Shown: piece after piece, positions 1 through 10,143 of the stretch
Numbering within the stretch: the stretch's first letter is position 1
Layout: each line of letters begins with the position of its first letter
From: Candidatus Burkholderia humilis
GTDB lineage: Bacteria; Pseudomonadota; Gammaproteobacteria; Burkholderiales; Burkholderiaceae
Direction of reading: 5' to 3'
Assembly: GCA_001184405.1 (NCBI GenBank)
Contig: LFMX01000013.1
Coordinates: forward strand, 1 to 64,000
Length of the DNA stretch: 64,000 nt
The notes under the pieces: model-generated
What the model was told of the DNA's origin: nothing
Seen by the model: only the letters and a program-made list of their open reading frames with translations
Databases searched by the model: none
Program-made: the position numbers and the translations under genes

Positions 1-892
1 TCTGCCAGCGCTCAGGCAAGGCGATATCGACGCCGGAAATCAGCGCTATAGCAAATGCGGTCAGCAACACGCCGAACGCGCCGAGCACCCACGGATTTTG
101 CAGCCACGCGCCGAGACTTTGCCCGACGAGCGCCGCCACGATGCCGAGCACGGTGTACACGAGCGCCATCCCGATCACATACGACATCGCCAGCGAGAAG
201 CCGCGCGCACGCGTCACCTTCGCGCCCTCGCCGACGATAATCGCAGACAAAATCGGGATCATCGGATACGAGCACGGCAGCAGGCTTAGCACCATGCCCG
301 CCAGAAAATACAGACCGATCACGGTGAAAAATCCGCCGCCTTCGAGCATCGATTGCGCGTAATCGGCGCTGTTCGCGCGTTCGAACCAGGACGCGCTGCT
401 GTTGTTGTTGATGCTCTGAGCTGGCGCGGGCGAAGCGCCCGCAGGTTGAAGCGCATCGCCCCTCACGCGATACGTCTTCTCCATCGGCAGATAACAAATC
501 CCCTGATCCGTGCACCCTTGCGACGTTACAGCGAGTTCGAAAGGCCCTTTCGCATCTTTAACCGGAATCCGAATGAGCAATTCGCCGCGATACGTCTCGA
601 CATCCTTGTTGAACGTCTGATCGAAGTGAACCTTTCCGGCCGGAAGCTGCGCCTCGCCGATGCTCGCATCGCCGCTCTTCACGGCAAACGCGAACCGCTC
701 GCGATACATGTAATAGCCGTCCGCGATCTTGCATCGCACGTCGACTTCGCCCGGCTGCTCGGACGCGCTGAATTTGAACGCGACGGACGGATCGAGAAAG
801 TCATCGGCGGCGCGCGCCATGCCCGCGAACGCTGTTAGAAAGAGAAGCGCGACCAAAAACCAGCGCGCGAAAAGACGAGAAAGCTCAAACAT
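1..892 (-). CDS. dsbD: Thiol:disulfide interchange protein DsbD, N-terminal part (runs off the window edge)
   Basis: About 297 N-terminal residues are visible; the rest lies beyond base 1. DsbD passes electrons from cytoplasmic thioredoxin to periplasmic DsbC/DsbG and cytochrome c maturation partners. A signal peptide (MFELSRLFARWFLVALLFL, ending near GMARA) is followed by the nDsbD immunoglobulin-like domain with the redox pair in the motif GCTDQGICYLP. The transmembrane domain then starts, with the conserved SLLPCSYP cysteine segment near residue 207. The ATG at 890-892 overlaps the cutA stop by 8 bases (ATGTTTGA), so the two are translationally coupled, the usual cutA-dsbD order. The reading frame is open over the visible part. 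Confidence 0.93.
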   Translation of the reverse strand, partial: MFELSRLFARWFLVALLFLTAFAGMARAADDFLDPSVAFKFSASEQPGEVDVRCKIADGYYMYRERFAFAVKSGDASIGEAQLPAGKVHFDQTFNKDVETYRGELLIRIPVKDAKGPFELAVTSQGCTDQGICYLPMEKTYRVRGDALQPAGASPAPAQSINNNSSASWFERANSADYAQSMLEGGGFFTVIGLYFLAGMVLSLLPCSYPMIPILSAIIVGEGAKVTRARGFSLAMSYVIGMALVYTVLGIVAALVGQSLGAWLQNPWVLGAFGVLLTAFAIALISGVDIALPERWQ

Positions 893-1217
893 GGAGAGGA
901 CGCTGCGTTTCTTCGTTGACCCACTGCCCATATCCCGGCGATGCATCCGCCTGCCAGACAAGAATCTCGGGCGTTTCATAGGGATGCTGTTCATCGATCA
1001 AACGCTGCAACTCATCGCTGCGCGCGACGCTCGTCTTGAACAACAACTGCACTTCCTGCGACGACTCGAGCACACCCTTCCAGTGATATTGCGACGACAC
1101 CGTGCCCAGATTCGTCACGCACGCCGCGAGCCGTGCCTCGAGCGCGGCCTGCGCGAGTGCGCTGGCGGACGCGGCATCGGGCAGAGTCGTCAAAAAGAGG
1201 ATGACCGGGACATTCAC
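885..1217 (-). CDS. cutA: Divalent-cation tolerance protein CutA
   Basis: 110 residues, the normal size for this small trimeric protein of the PII-like ferredoxin fold. Visible family motifs are the N-terminal FLTTLPD strand, the region AACVTN with its conserved cysteine, and the C-terminal EQHPYETPEILVW block that forms the metal and trimer surface. CutA has been linked to copper and other divalent metal tolerance, but its real role is unsettled. It sits immediately upstream of dsbD with overlapping stop and start codons, so both are probably one transcript. A terminator-like hairpin at 1321-1348 separates it from the ribosomal cluster. Confidence 0.95.
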   Translation of the reverse strand: MNVPVILFLTTLPDAASASALAQAALEARLAACVTNLGTVSSQYHWKGVLESSQEVQLLFKTSVARSDELQRLIDEQHPYETPEILVWQADASPGYGQWVNEETQRPLHV

Positions 1218-1320
1218 GCAACGACTCCTGGAAAGCGTGGAAGCGAATTACATATCGTAGCATCGGCCGCTCGCGCGCACCTTTTGCAGCGTGTATGCGC
1301 TCAATTCGGCCCAGAAATGC

Positions 1321-1348
1321 AAAAAGGCCAAGCTAAGCCTGGCCTTTT
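1321..1348 (-). terminator. Intrinsic terminator after rplQ
   Basis: AAAAGGCCAAGC and GCCTGGCCTTTT form a 12-bp stem with one mismatch and a TAA loop. It is flanked by an A-run on one side and a T-run on the other. It lies just after the last gene of the alpha operon and before cutA, so it should end ribosomal transcription on the minus strand. Confidence 0.8.
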
Positions 1349-1371
1349 CACTCAAACCTAAGAACCAGAAG

Positions 1372-1767
1372 TTATTCCGCTTCTTGCACTTCTTCCGTTT
1401 CTTCGACTTCCGGGCGGTTCATCAGTTGAACCAGCGCCATCGGCACGTTATCGCCGACGCGGAAACCGAACTTCAAGATGCTGAGGTAGCCGCCCGGACG
1501 GTTCGCGTAGCGCGGGCCGAGGACTTCGAACAGCTTCGTGACCGAATCACGATCGCGCAGGCGATTGAATGCCAGACGACGATTTGCGAGCGACCGCTTC
1601 TTGCCCAGCGTGATGAGGGGCTCGACAACCTTGCGCAGTTCCTTTGCCTTCGGCAGCGTCGTCTTGATGACTTCGTGCTCGATGAGCGAATTCGACATAT
1701 TGCGGAGCATTGCCAGACGATGACTGCTCGTGCGGTTCAGTTTCCGCAGACCATGCTTGTGACGCAT
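1372..1767 (-). CDS. rplQ: 50S ribosomal protein bL17
   Basis: 131 residues, starting [12 protein letters not shown], typical of betaproteobacterial L17. It binds 23S rRNA near the polypeptide exit tunnel. The family core ([15 protein letters not shown] and the [12 protein letters not shown] segment) is intact. The C-terminus carries an acidic tail ([12 protein letters not shown]) as in other Burkholderiaceae. It is the last gene of the alpha operon, about 150 bases after rpoA, and is followed by a hairpin terminator. Confidence 0.98.
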   Translation of the reverse strand: MRHKHGLRKLNRTSSHRLAMLRNMSNSLIEHEVIKTTLPKAKELRKVVEPLITLGKKRSLANRRLAFNRLRDRDSVTKLFEVLGPRYANRPGGYLSILKFGFRVGDNVPMALVQLMNRPEVEETEEVQEAE

Positions 1768-1914
1768 TTTCAGTTCCTCTACGAGTTTAGAGCCAGCTCT
1801 TCTATTGCGCCCTTATTCCAGGTGAAACGAGCGCACGGGCCAGTCGAAAATAAAGCGAGATGTAGATCTTAAAGCAAAATCCGCGTCTTTGACAACAACG
1901 CTTTGACTTCGGTA

Positions 1915-2892
1915 TTACTTGTCCAGACCAGCTGGCGGCCAGTTTTCGAGCTTCATGCCGAGCGTCAGACCGCGCGAAGCGAGCACTTCCTTGATCTCGT
2001 TCAGCGACTTGCGACCCAGATTCGGCGTCTTCAGCAGTTCGTTTTCCGTACGCTGGATCAGATCGCCGATGTAGTAGATGTTCTCGGCCTTCAGGCAGTT
2101 CGCGGAACGAACCGTGAGTTCGAGGTCATCGACCGGACGCAGCAGGATCGGATCAATCTGCGACGCGCGCGACGGCGCTTCAGCCGCTGCTTCGGTGCCT
2201 TCCAGTGCCGCGAACACCGACAACTGATCGACCAGAATGCGAGCCGACTGGCGGATCGCTTCTTCCGGCGAGATCACGCCGTTGGTTTCGATGTTCATCA
2301 CGAGCTTGTCGAGGTCGGTACGCTGTTCGACACGCGCGCTTTCCACGGCGTAGCTCACGCGACGCATCGGCGAAAACGAAGCATCCAGCACGATACGGCC
2401 GATGATCTTCACCGACTCTTCGCCGTAACGACGCACATTGCCCGGCACATAGCCGCGGCCCTTTTCCACCTTGATCTGAACGTCGAGCTTGCCGCCCTTC
2501 GACAGGTGAGCGATCACGTGTTCCGGATTGATAATCTCGCAATCATGCGCGAGTTCGATATCACCGGCCGTGACGACGCCTTCGCCTTCCTTGCGCAGCG
2601 TCACCGTGACTTCGTCGCGGTTGTGCAGCTTGAAGACGACACCCTTCAGGTTCAACAGCAGGTTGACCACATCCTCTTGCACACCATCGAGCGTCGAGTA
2701 TTCGTGCACAACGCCTGCGATCATCACTTCGGTCGGCGCGTAGCCGATCATCGACGACAGCAGCACGCGCCGAAGCGCGTTACCCAAGGTGTGGCCATAG
2801 CCGCGTTCAAACGGCTCCATAACCACTTTCGCGTGGCTTTCGCCAAGCGATTCAACTGCAATGATCTTGGGCTTCAACAAACTGGTTTGCAT
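1915..2892 (-). CDS. rpoA: DNA-directed RNA polymerase alpha subunit
   Basis: 325 residues, standard length. The N-terminal domain (about residues 1-235, with the [17 protein letters not shown] assembly motif) dimerises and nucleates beta and beta' assembly. After a linker, the C-terminal domain (about 250-320, with [16 protein letters not shown]) contacts promoter UP elements and activators. The start [15 protein letters not shown] matches the family. It lies between rpsD and rplQ, the usual alpha-operon position, so its synthesis is coupled to ribosomal protein output. No lesion is seen. Confidence 0.99.
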   Translation of the reverse strand: MQTSLLKPKIIAVESLGESHAKVVMEPFERGYGHTLGNALRRVLLSSMIGYAPTEVMIAGVVHEYSTLDGVQEDVVNLLLNLKGVVFKLHNRDEVTVTLRKEGEGVVTAGDIELAHDCEIINPEHVIAHLSKGGKLDVQIKVEKGRGYVPGNVRRYGEESVKIIGRIVLDASFSPMRRVSYAVESARVEQRTDLDKLVMNIETNGVISPEEAIRQSARILVDQLSVFAALEGTEAAAEAPSRASQIDPILLRPVDDLELTVRSANCLKAENIYYIGDLIQRTENELLKTPNLGRKSLNEIKEVLASRGLTLGMKLENWPPAGLDK

Positions 2893-3036
2893 AGGTTTTC
2901 CTTTTCAATACCCTCGGCTCGTTACGCCGATAAGGCTGAGACGGGTAACAACCTGAAAACGAACAGCCGAGGTTGCCCTTTGCAACGAGCAATCAGGCGC
3001 CCCGGCTGTCAATCCATTACCGCGAGTACCGCGCGA

Positions 3037-3660
3037 TTAACGCGAATACAATTCGACGATCAGGCTTTCGTTGATGTCGCCAGCGATATCGCTGCGCTCC
3101 GGCATCGACTTGAACGTTCCTTCGAACTTCTTCGCGTCGACCGAAACCCAGCTCGGCATGCCGCCTTGCTCTGCCAGCGACAGCGCTTCGACGATACGAG
3201 CCTGCTTGCGCGACTGCTCACGCACGCCGACGACATCACCCGACTTGACTTGCAGCGACGGGATGTTCGCGACCTGGCCATTCACCGTGATCGCCTTGTG
3301 GCTCACGAGCTGACGTGCTTCAGCGCGCGTCGAGCCGAAGCCCATGCGATACACGACGTTGTCGAGACGCGACTCGAGCAATTGCAGCAGATTTTCACCC
3401 GTCGGGCCCTTGCGGCGGTCGGCTTCAGCGAAGTAGCGGCGGAACTGACGCTCCAGCACACCGTAGATACGCTTCACTTTTTGCTTTTCGCGCAACTGGG
3501 TACCGTAGTCGGACGTGCGTGCGCCCGAGGTGCGGCCGTGTTGGCCGGGCTTGCTGTCGAGCTTGCACTTGTCCGCGAGCGAGCAGCGTGCGCTCTTCAG
3601 GAACAGATCAGTACCTTCACGGCGGGACAGCTTGGCTTTGGGACCGGTATAGCGTGCCAC
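3037..3660 (-). CDS. rpsD: 30S ribosomal protein uS4
   Basis: 207 residues, beginning [20 protein letters not shown] after a GTG start; AAGGA lies 6 bases upstream, supporting that start. The S4 RNA-binding domain (about residues 97-160, [20 protein letters not shown]) is clear. uS4 nucleates 16S 5'-domain assembly and lines the mRNA entry channel. In E. coli it also represses translation of the alpha operon; whether this holds here is not visible. Neighbours are rpsK upstream and rpoA downstream with gaps of about 160 and 145 bases. Confidence 0.98.
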   Translation of the reverse strand: MARYTGPKAKLSRREGTDLFLKSARCSLADKCKLDSKPGQHGRTSGARTSDYGTQLREKQKVKRIYGVLERQFRRYFAEADRRKGPTGENLLQLLESRLDNVVYRMGFGSTRAEARQLVSHKAITVNGQVANIPSLQVKSGDVVGVREQSRKQARIVEALSLAEQGGMPSWVSVDAKKFEGTFKSMPERSDIAGDINESLIVELYSR

Positions 3661-3823
3661 TTTGCATCCTTAAATATTGATCACGCAAACGTCAGTGAAA
3701 CTTCGGTTCGCGCTAGTCCGAACCCTTTGGGCCGAACGGTGGGCTTAGTCAAAACTGCATAACGCACGAAACCCGCCGATACTTTTGCATCGACAGGAAA
3801 CATGCGGTTGCGTCGACGTACTT

Positions 3824-4228
3824 TTAGATACGACGACGCTTCGGCGGACGGCAGCCGTTGTGCGGGACCGGCGTCACGTCGGAGATCGCGGTGATCTTGA
3901 TGCCAAGACCATGCAGCGCGCGCACCGCCGATTCGCGGCCAGGACCGGGGCCCTTGATCCGCACTTCGAGGTTCTTCACGCCGTATTCCATTGCCACGCG
4001 GCCAGCCGATTCAGCTGCGACCTGAGCTGCAAACGGCGTCGACTTACGCGAGCCCTTGAAGCCCTGACCGCCCGAGGTCGCCCATGCCAGCGCGTTACCT
4101 TGACGATCGGTGATCGTGATAATGGTGTTGTTGAACGACGCGTGAACGTGAACCACGCCCTCGGCGACGTTCTTCTTGACCTTCTTGCGAACGCGTTGCG
4201 CCGCGGAGTTGTTCGAAGCCTTAGCCAT
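3824..4228 (-). CDS. rpsK: 30S ribosomal protein uS11
   Basis: 134 residues with the conserved [17 protein letters not shown] motif and the basic C-terminus [11 protein letters not shown]. uS11 sits on the 30S platform near the E-site mRNA and contacts uS7. The N-terminus is the Ala/Lys-rich extension typical of the family. It follows rpsM after 28 bases in the alpha operon. No anomalies. Confidence 0.98.
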   Translation of the reverse strand: MAKASNNSAAQRVRKKVKKNVAEGVVHVHASFNNTIITITDRQGNALAWATSGGQGFKGSRKSTPFAAQVAAESAGRVAMEYGVKNLEVRIKGPGPGRESAVRALHGLGIKITAISDVTPVPHNGCRPPKRRRI

Positions 4229-4256
4229 TACGTTTTCCTGTAACTGTCAGTTCCGC

Positions 4257-4622
4257 TTACTTCTTCAGCGATTGCGCTGCACGACGCGGACCCTTACGGG
4301 TACGTGCGTTCGTACGCGTACGCTGGCCACGCAGGGGCAGGCCCTTGCGATGGCGCATGCCGCGGTAGCAACCCAAATCCATCAGGCGCTTGATGTTCAT
4401 CGTCACTTCACGGCGCAGATCGCCTTCGACGATGAACTTGCCCACTTCGTCACGCAGCTTTTCGAGGTCTGCGTCGGTAAGGTCTTTGACCTTCTTCGAA
4501 AATTCCACGCCAGCAGCGGTGCAAATGCCGCGCGAACGCGTGCGGCCGATGCCGAAGATTGCCGTCAGGCCGATCTCGGTATGCTGGTGATTCGGGATGT
4601 TAACCCCTGCGATACGAGCCAT
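4257..4622 (-). CDS. rpsM: 30S ribosomal protein uS13
   Basis: 121 residues. It starts [14 protein letters not shown] and has the helix-two-turn-helix segment and the basic tail [17 protein letters not shown], which reaches the P-site tRNA. uS13 is a head protein forming inter-subunit bridges B1a/B1b. It is the first large gene of the alpha operon, directly after rpmJ. No anomalies. Confidence 0.98.
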   Translation of the reverse strand: MARIAGVNIPNHQHTEIGLTAIFGIGRTRSRGICTAAGVEFSKKVKDLTDADLEKLRDEVGKFIVEGDLRREVTMNIKRLMDLGCYRGMRHRKGLPLRGQRTRTNARTRKGPRRAAQSLKK

Positions 4623-4651
4623 TGTTTTTCCTCAAACAAAAAGCGCGGCGT

Positions 4652-4768
4652 TCAGCCTTGACGCTGTTTGTGGCGCGGATCAGAACTGCAAATCACGCGC
4701 ACAACGCCCTTGCGCTTGATGATCTTGCAATTGCGGCAAATGCGCTTAACCGATGCCATCACTTTCAT
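4652..4768 (-). CDS. rpmJ: 50S ribosomal protein bL36 (zinc-ribbon form)
   Basis: 38 residues read by hand: [20 protein letters not shown], then [18 protein letters not shown] and TGA. The C-x2-C, C and H zinc ligands (CRNC, IC, PRH) are all present, so this is the zinc-binding paralogue. It helps fold 23S rRNA near the L16/5S region. It lies between infA (22 bases upstream) and rpsM (29 bases downstream), its canonical place. It is short enough to be missed by length-filtered gene calls. Confidence 0.96.
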
Positions 4769-4789
4769 GATATTACCCTTTTTTCTAAA

Positions 4790-5008
4790 TCACTTCGCCC
4801 GGAACACGATCCGTGCACGAGACAGATCGTAAGGCGTGAGTTCAACCGTAACCTTGTCGCCGGGAAGAATGCGGATGTAGTGCATCCGCATTCTTCCCGA
4901 AATATGTCCCAGGACGACATGGCCATTTTCCAATTTCACCCGGAAAGTAGCGTTGGGCAAGTTTTCAATGACTTCGCCCTGCATCTGGATTACATCGTCT
5001 TTGGCCAT
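4790..5008 (-). CDS. infA: Translation initiation factor IF-1
   Basis: 72 residues, a single OB-fold/S1-like domain. It starts [13 protein letters not shown] and has the conserved [17 protein letters not shown] loop that inserts into the 30S A site. IF-1 blocks the A site during initiation and boosts IF-2 and IF-3. It lies between secY and rpmJ as in other Burkholderiales, 9 bases after the secY stop, implying co-transcription. Many Burkholderia carry a second infA; this one is the spc-locus copy. Confidence 0.97.
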   Translation of the reverse strand: MAKDDVIQMQGEVIENLPNATFRVKLENGHVVLGHISGRMRMHYIRILPGDKVTVELTPYDLSRARIVFRAK

Positions 5009-5017
5009 AGTCCTAAA

Positions 5018-6382
5018 TCAACGCATCGGGACGTTGCCGCCCTTGAAGTTAGCCTTCTTGAGCAGCGACTCATATTGTTGCGACATCACGTACGACTGAA
5101 CCTGAGCCATGAAGTCCATCGTGACGACGACAATGATCAGCAGCGACGTTCCACCAAAATAAAACGGCACGTTCCAGCGCAACACCAGAAACTCAGGCAG
5201 CAGGCACACGAATACGATGTAGATCGCACCGGCCAGCGTCAGACGCGTAAGGATGCGGTCGATATATCGTGCAGTCTGATCGCCCGGACGGATACCCGGA
5301 ACGAATGCGCCGCTCTTCTTCAAGTTGTCGGCGGTTTCCCGGCTGTTGAACACCAGTGCGGTGTAAAAGAAGCAGAAGAAAACGATCGCCAATGCATACA
5401 GCAGCACGTACACAGGTTGACCGGGCTTCAGGGCCTCAGCCACATTGTGCAGCGTGTTCGCAAACCAGTTGGTCCGCGACCCCGAACTGAACCAGTTCAG
5501 GATGGTTGCCGGGAAGAGGATGATCGACGACGCGAAGATCGGCGGAATCACACCCGACATGTTCAACTTCAGCGGCAGATGGGACGACTGTCCGCCGTAA
5601 ATCTTGTTACCGACCTGGAGCTTCGCGTAGACCTGGAGCTTCGCGTAGTTCACGAGGATCTTGCGCTGACCGCGTTCGATGAACACGACCAGATACGTGA
5701 CCGCCGCGATCAGCACGACGATGATGATCGCCGAGATGATGCTCATCGAACCGGTGCGAACCAGCTCGAACAGACCGCCGATTGCGTTCGGGAAGCCTGC
5801 CGCGATACCACCGAAGATGATGATCGAGATGCCGTTGCCGAGACCGCGCTCCGTGATCTGCTCACCGAGCCACATCAGGAACATCGTGCCCGTCACCAGC
5901 GTGACGACCGTCGTCAACCGAAACACCATGCCAGGGTCCAGAACCAGGCCGGGCTGATTTTCCAGCGCAACCGCGATACCGAACGCCTGGAAGGTCGCCA
6001 GAACCACCGTGAAGATACGCGTGTACTGCGTGATCTTGCGCTGGCCTGCCTGTCCTTCCTTCTTCAACGCTTCCATTTGCGGAGAAACGATCGCCATCAA
6101 CTGCATGATGATCGACGCCGAAATGTAGGGCATGATGCCCAGCGCAAAGATCGTGAATCGTGACAGCGCGCCACCCGAGAACATGTTGAACATGCCCAGG
6201 ATGCCCCCCGACTGGCTTTGGAACAGCTTCGCCAGTTGATCCGGATCGATGCCGGGAACCGGAATGTGCGCACCAATGCGGTAGACGATCAGCGCCAGCA
6301 GCAGGAACACTGCACGCCGGCGCAGATCGCCGAATTTCGCCGCGCTTCGACCGGGTTTTGCGAGACTCGGGCTGTTAGCCAA
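5018..6382 (-). CDS. secY: Protein translocase channel subunit SecY, with an 18-bp internal duplication
   Basis: 454 residues with ten predicted membrane helices; it is the pore of the SecYEG Sec translocon. The plug, pore-ring and lateral-gate regions look normal (for example [14 protein letters not shown] and the ending [10 protein letters not shown]). The oddity is around residues 245-257, in the cytoplasmic loop between TM6 and TM7. The family has one copy of YAKRQVGNK, but here YAKLQV occurs twice, encoded by a perfect 18-bp tandem repeat at 5613-5648. The conserved Arg is Leu in both copies. The reading frame stays open, and the protein is about six residues longer than I expect for this group (near 448). 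That loop contacts SecA and the ribosome in known structures. Confidence 0.96.
   Translation of the reverse strand: MANSPSLAKPGRSAAKFGDLRRRAVFLLLALIVYRIGAHIPVPGIDPDQLAKLFQSQSGGILGMFNMFSGGALSRFTIFALGIMPYISASIIMQLMAIVSPQMEALKKEGQAGQRKITQYTRIFTVVLATFQAFGIAVALENQPGLVLDPGMVFRLTTVVTLVTGTMFLMWLGEQITERGLGNGISIIIFGGIAAGFPNAIGGLFELVRTGSMSIISAIIIVVLIAAVTYLVVFIERGQRKILVNYAKLQVYAKLQVGNKIYGGQSSHLPLKLNMSGVIPPIFASSIILFPATILNWFSSGSRTNWFANTLHNVAEALKPGQPVYVLLYALAIVFFCFFYTALVFNSRETADNLKKSGAFVPGIRPGDQTARYIDRILTRLTLAGAIYIVFVCLLPEFLVLRWNVPFYFGGTSLLIIVVVTMDFMAQVQSYVMSQQYESLLKKANFKGGNVPMR
5613..5648 (-). repeat. Perfect 18-bp tandem duplication inside secY
   Basis: The unit acctggagcttcgcgtag occurs at 5613-5630 and again at 5631-5648 with no mismatch. 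It inserts six codons in frame. Identity of the copies suggests a recent slippage or duplication event, or an assembly artefact. Confidence 0.97.
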
Positions 6383-6424
6383 GAACCTTCTCCGATGCTA
6401 GTGCTAGTAACGGCGATCAGCCAG

Positions 6425-6865
6425 TTACTCGGCGAACGAGCCGCCAGCGGCTTCGATTGCTGCACGGGCGCCCGCCGTTGCCGACAGACCCTTCGCCGTG
6501 ACCTTGCGCGTGATCTCGCCGGTCTTGATGATCTTCGCGCTCTTGATGAGTTCGCCGACCAGACCCGCTTGCTTCAGCGCCAGCAGATCGATTTCGTCGA
6601 CCGGCAGCTTTTCCAGATCATTCAGATTCACTTCACCGACGAATTCCTTCGTCAGCGAGGTGAAGCCGCGCTTCGGCAGACGACGCTGCAGAGGCATCTG
6701 ACCGCCTTCGAAGCCGACCTTGTGGAAGCCGCCCGAACGCGATTTCTGACCCTTGTGGCCGCGACCTGCAGTCTTGCCCAGGCCCGAACCGATACCGCGG
6801 CCAACGCGACGCTTAGCGTGCTTCGCGCCTTCTGCCGGCTTCAGGTTATTCAATTCCATGTTCAA
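6425..6865 (-). CDS. rplO: 50S ribosomal protein uL15
   Basis: 146 residues. The glycine-rich basic N-terminal extension ([20 protein letters not shown]) threads through 23S rRNA, and a globular C-terminal domain follows. uL15 is a late-assembly 50S protein. It follows rpmD by 23 bases and precedes secY by about 40, the usual spc order. No anomalies. Confidence 0.98.
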   Translation of the reverse strand: MNMELNNLKPAEGAKHAKRRVGRGIGSGLGKTAGRGHKGQKSRSGGFHKVGFEGGQMPLQRRLPKRGFTSLTKEFVGEVNLNDLEKLPVDEIDLLALKQAGLVGELIKSAKIIKTGEITRKVTAKGLSATAGARAAIEAAGGSFAE

Positions 6866-6888
6866 CTCCTTGGATCCTTGGGTCGCGC

Positions 6889-7071
6889 TTACGCGATGAC
6901 CTTAACGAGGTACGAGACCTTGTTGATCATCCCGCGCACTGCCGGCGTGTCCTGCAGCTCGGAAACCGAGTTCAGGCAACGCAGGCCAAGGCCACGCACC
7001 GTTGCGCGGTGCGATTCGCGGGTCCCGATCAGGCTCTTGACGAGCTGAACCTTGACAGTTTTCTCAGACAT
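6889..7071 (-). CDS. rpmD: 50S ribosomal protein uL30
   Basis: 60 residues, the compact bacterial form ([21 protein letters not shown], then GLRCLNS and [13 protein letters not shown]). It binds 23S domain II near the 5S region. It sits 14 bases after rpsE and before rplO. No anomalies. Confidence 0.97.
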   Translation of the reverse strand: MSEKTVKVQLVKSLIGTRESHRATVRGLGLRCLNSVSELQDTPAVRGMINKVSYLVKVIA

Positions 7072-7085
7072 GATGACCTCGAGGC

Positions 7086-7604
7086 TTAGCCCAAAATATC
7101 TTCGACGGACTTGCCGCGCTTCGCCGCGATATCGCTCGGGGTCGATTGCTTGCGCAGACCGTCGAGCGTTGCACGAACGAGGTTGTACGGGTTCGTCGAA
7201 CCGTGGCTCTTGGCCACCACGTTCTGCACGCCCATCACGTCGAACACTGCGCGCATCGGGCCGCCAGCGATCACGCCCGTACCGTCCTTCGCCGGAGCGA
7301 GGAGGACAGCAGACGCGCCGTGCTTACCGTGCACTTCGTGTTGCAGCGTGCCGTTCTTCAGGGGCACCTTGAACATGTTGCGGCGGGCCTGTTCCATTGC
7401 CTTTTGAACGGCGACCGGAACTTCCTTGGCCTTGCCCTTGCCCATGCCGACGCGGCCATCACCGTCGCCAACCACGGTCAGCGCGGCGAAGCCGAGAATA
7501 CGGCCACCCTTCACAACCTTGGTCACGCGGTTGACCGCGATCATCTTTTCGCGCAGGCCGTCGTCGCGTTCGTCAGCCTGAACTTTCGCTTGCATCTTTG
7601 CCAT
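7086..7604 (-). CDS. rpsE: 30S ribosomal protein uS5
   Basis: 172 residues. An N-terminal double-stranded-RNA-like domain ([23 protein letters not shown]-like [20 protein letters not shown] loop) is followed by the S5 fold 2 domain. uS5 lines the mRNA entry tunnel with uS3 and uS4 and affects fidelity. It is in canonical order between rplR and rpmD, and intact. Confidence 0.98.
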   Translation of the reverse strand: MAKMQAKVQADERDDGLREKMIAVNRVTKVVKGGRILGFAALTVVGDGDGRVGMGKGKAKEVPVAVQKAMEQARRNMFKVPLKNGTLQHEVHGKHGASAVLLAPAKDGTGVIAGGPMRAVFDVMGVQNVVAKSHGSTNPYNLVRATLDGLRKQSTPSDIAAKRGKSVEDILG

Positions 7605-7618
7605 GACGAATTCTTCCC

Positions 7619-7984
7619 TTAGAACTTGAGCCCGGCTTCGCGCACCGCATCAGCCAGCGCCTTCACGCGGCCGTGGTAGCGGAAACCCGAGCGGTCAAAG
7701 GCGACGGATTCGATGCCGGCAGCGTTGGCCTTTTCGGCAATACGCTTGCCGATCAAGGTCGCGGCATTGACGTTGCCGCCCTTGCCCGACTTGTCGGCCA
7801 GCTCAGCGCGCACTTCGGCTTCGAGCGTCGAGGCACTGGCAAGCACTTTCGTACCGCATGCCGAGAACACTTGCGCGTAGATGTGCGTATTCGTGCGATG
7901 CACGGCCAGACGCGCGACCTGCAGCTCAGCGATCTTGATACGCGTCTGACGAGCGCGGCGCAGGCGAGATTGAGTCTTATCCAT
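7619..7984 (-). CDS. rplR: 50S ribosomal protein uL18
   Basis: 121 residues. It starts [18 protein letters not shown] and ends with the conserved [20 protein letters not shown] block that binds 5S rRNA. With uL5 and bL25 it anchors 5S rRNA in the central protuberance. It is placed between rplF and rpsE with 12-14 base gaps. No anomalies. Confidence 0.98.
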   Translation of the reverse strand: MDKTQSRLRRARQTRIKIAELQVARLAVHRTNTHIYAQVFSACGTKVLASASTLEAEVRAELADKSGKGGNVNAATLIGKRIAEKANAAGIESVAFDRSGFRYHGRVKALADAVREAGLKF

Positions 7985-7996
7985 GATTGCGCACCC

Positions 7997-8530
7997 TTAC
8001 TTCTTCTTCGTTTCTTTGAGGATCACGACCTCGTCGGAATAGCGCACGCCCTTGCCCTTGTACGGCTCAGGCGGACGATAGCCGCGCACTTCTGCTGCGG
8101 TCTGTCCGACTTTCTGCTTGTCGATCCCCTTGATCACGATTTCGGTCTGCGACGGGGTTTCAGCCTTGACGCCTTCCGGCATCTGGTGCACCACGGGGTG
8201 CGAGAAACCCAGCGACAGGTTCAGCTTGTCGCCTTGCGCTTGCGCACGATAACCAACGCCAACCAGCGTCAGCTTGCGCTCGAAACCCTTGGTGACGCCG
8301 TGCACCATGTTCGCCACCAGGGCGCGCATCGTGCCGGACATCGCGTTTGCTTCGCGGCTTTCGTCCGTCGGAGTGAGCTTCAACGTGCCGTTTTCGTTCG
8401 TCACGGCAACCAGCTTGTTAGCCGGTTGCGAGATCGTGCCGAGCGGACCCTTCACGGTGATGACGTCGCCCTTGATCGCCACTTCCGCGCCTTGCGGCAG
8501 CGTAATCGGGCTTTTACCTACTCGAGACAT
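7997..8530 (-). CDS. rplF: 50S ribosomal protein uL6
   Basis: 177 residues, two tandem L6 folds. It begins [18 protein letters not shown] and contains the signature [16 protein letters not shown] near the C-terminus. uL6 supports the sarcin-ricin loop region where GTPase factors bind. It follows rpsH by 18 bases. No anomalies. Confidence 0.98.
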   Translation of the reverse strand: MSRVGKSPITLPQGAEVAIKGDVITVKGPLGTISQPANKLVAVTNENGTLKLTPTDESREANAMSGTMRALVANMVHGVTKGFERKLTLVGVGYRAQAQGDKLNLSLGFSHPVVHQMPEGVKAETPSQTEIVIKGIDKQKVGQTAAEVRGYRPPEPYKGKGVRYSDEVVILKETKKK

Positions 8531-8548
8531 GTTTCTTCTCCTTAGGCG

Positions 8549-8944
8549 TTAAGCGACGTAGCAGATGACTTCGCCGCCGACGCCGTTCTGGCGCGCCTTG
8601 CGGTCGGTCATCACACCCTTCGGCGTCGACACGATTGCAACGCCCAGGCCGTTCATGACCTGTGGGATGTCGTTGCGACCGCGGTACACACGCAGACCAG
8701 GCTTCGACACGCGCTCGAGGCGCTTGATAACCGGACGGCCAGCGTAGTACTTCAACGCGATGTTCAATTCCGTCTTCACACCTTCAGCCTTCACTGCGAA
8801 GTCGTCGATATAACCTTCGTCCTTCAAAACCTGCACAATCGCAACCTTGACTTTCGACGAGGGCATAGTCACCGAAACCTTCTCGACCATCTGCGCATTG
8901 CGGATGCGAGTCAGCATATCGGCGATAGGATCACTCATGCTCAT
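8549..8944 (-). CDS. rpsH: 30S ribosomal protein uS8
   Basis: 131 residues starting [18 protein letters not shown], with the C-terminal [11 protein letters not shown] that ends the RNA-binding domain. uS8 is a primary binder of 16S helix 21. In E. coli it represses translation of the spc operon by binding upstream of rplE; the equivalent site is not evident here. It lies between rpsN and rplF. Confidence 0.98.
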   Translation of the reverse strand: MSMSDPIADMLTRIRNAQMVEKVSVTMPSSKVKVAIVQVLKDEGYIDDFAVKAEGVKTELNIALKYYAGRPVIKRLERVSKPGLRVYRGRNDIPQVMNGLGVAIVSTPKGVMTDRKARQNGVGGEVICYVA

Positions 8945-8958
8945 TTATGTTTCTCCTA

Positions 8959-9264
8959 TTACCAGCTCGCCTTGGTCAGGCCAGGGATTTCGCCGCGGAA
9001 AGCGATTTCACGAATCTTGCCGCGTGCGAGTCCGAACTTGCGGAACGTGCCACGCGGACGACCCGTGATCGCGCAGCGGTTACGCTTGCGAGTCGGGTTC
9101 GAGTTACGCGGCAGTTGTTGCAGCGCCAGGCGGGCGAAGTAACGCTCTTCGTCCGACTTGCTTGCGTCGTCGATCACTGCCTTCAGCTCAGCACGCTTCG
9201 GAGCGTACTTGGCTGCCAGGCGCGCGCGCTTCTTTTCACGTTCGATCAGTGCCAGTTTAGCCAC
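8959..9264 (-). CDS. rpsN: 30S ribosomal protein uS14 (zinc-independent long form)
   Basis: 101 residues. It lacks the CxxC pairs of the short zinc form and has the C-terminal signature [20 protein letters not shown]. uS14 is in the 30S head next to uS3 and uS10 and near the A site. Its gene lies 7 bases after the rplE stop, in canonical order. Confidence 0.98.
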   Translation of the reverse strand: MAKLALIEREKKRARLAAKYAPKRAELKAVIDDASKSDEERYFARLALQQLPRNSNPTRKRNRCAITGRPRGTFRKFGLARGKIREIAFRGEIPGLTKASW

Positions 9265-9271
9265 GGTAACC

Positions 9272-9811
9272 TCAGTTTCTGAACGGGAACTTGAAGCCGG
9301 CGAGCAGCGCCTTTGCTTCGTCGTCAGTCTTCGCGGTGGTCGTGATGCTGATGTTCAGCCCACGCAGCGCGTCGATCTTGTCGTAGTCGATTTCGGGGAA
9401 AATGATCTGCTCTTTCACACCGATGTTGTAGTTGCCACGACCGTCGAATACACGGCCCGACACGCCACGGAAGTCACGCACACGCGGGAGCGCAACTGTC
9501 ACGAAACGGTCGAGGAATTCGTACATCGCTTGGCCGCGCAGCGTAACCATCGCGCCGATCGGGTAGCCCTGACGAATCTTGAAGCCTGCGATTGCCTTGC
9601 GCGCCTTCGTGATAACCGGTTTCTGGCCAGCAATCTTCGTCAGGTCGCCCACGGCGTTTTCGATGATCTTCTTGTCAGCGACAGCTTCGCCAAGGCCCAT
9701 GTTCAGGGTGATCTTGGTGATGCGCGGCACTTCCATGACGAACTTGTAGCCGAACTTTTCAACGAGTTGCGGCACAACTTTTTCTTTATAAATCTCTTGC
9801 AGACGAGCCAT
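9272..9811 (-). CDS. rplE: 50S ribosomal protein uL5
   Basis: 179 residues ([20 protein letters not shown], then [20 protein letters not shown] and a terminal [11 protein letters not shown]). uL5 binds 5S rRNA and forms bridge B1b with uS13 in the head. It sits between rplX and rpsN. No anomalies. Confidence 0.98.
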   Translation of the reverse strand: MARLQEIYKEKVVPQLVEKFGYKFVMEVPRITKITLNMGLGEAVADKKIIENAVGDLTKIAGQKPVITKARKAIAGFKIRQGYPIGAMVTLRGQAMYEFLDRFVTVALPRVRDFRGVSGRVFDGRGNYNIGVKEQIIFPEIDYDKIDALRGLNISITTTAKTDDEAKALLAGFKFPFRN

Positions 9812-9825
9812 TTTTTAACTCCGCA

Positions 9826-10134
9826 TCAGGCGTTAAGCGTGGCGCTGGTCGACTTCAGGAAACGAACCTTCTTTCCGTCTTCGACCTTGATGCCAACACG
9901 CGACGCCTTGCCATTCGCGTCAACCAATGCGACGTTCGAAATATGCAACGGCATCGACTTGGCTTCCACACCGCCCGTCGTTCCCTTCATCGGGTTCGGC
10001 TTCACGTGCTTCTTGACGAGGTTGATACCCTCGACGGTGACACGGTCTTCCGCAACGACCAGCACGGTGCCGCGCTTGCCCTTGTCTTTGCCGGTCGTGA
10101 CGATGACTTCGTCACCCTTGCGAATCTTGTTCAT
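9826..10134 (-). CDS. rplX: 50S ribosomal protein uL24
   Basis: 102 residues with the N-terminal KOW motif ([19 protein letters not shown]). uL24 starts 50S assembly by binding the 5' end of 23S rRNA and lies beside the exit tunnel. It follows rplN by 9 bases. No anomalies. Confidence 0.98.
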   Translation of the reverse strand: MNKIRKGDEVIVTTGKDKGKRGTVLVVAEDRVTVEGINLVKKHVKPNPMKGTTGGVEAKSMPLHISNVALVDANGKASRVGIKVEDGKKVRFLKSTSATLNA

Positions 10135-10143
10135 CGCGACTCC

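Noticed and set aside
12-515. Minus-strand 167-codon frame at the left edge
   Set aside because: dsbD occupies the same strand in another frame and explains the sequence fully.
1903-3762. 619-codon plus-strand open frame across rpoA and rpsD
   Set aside because: It is antisense to two conserved genes, shows no family motif and reflects high GC codon bias.
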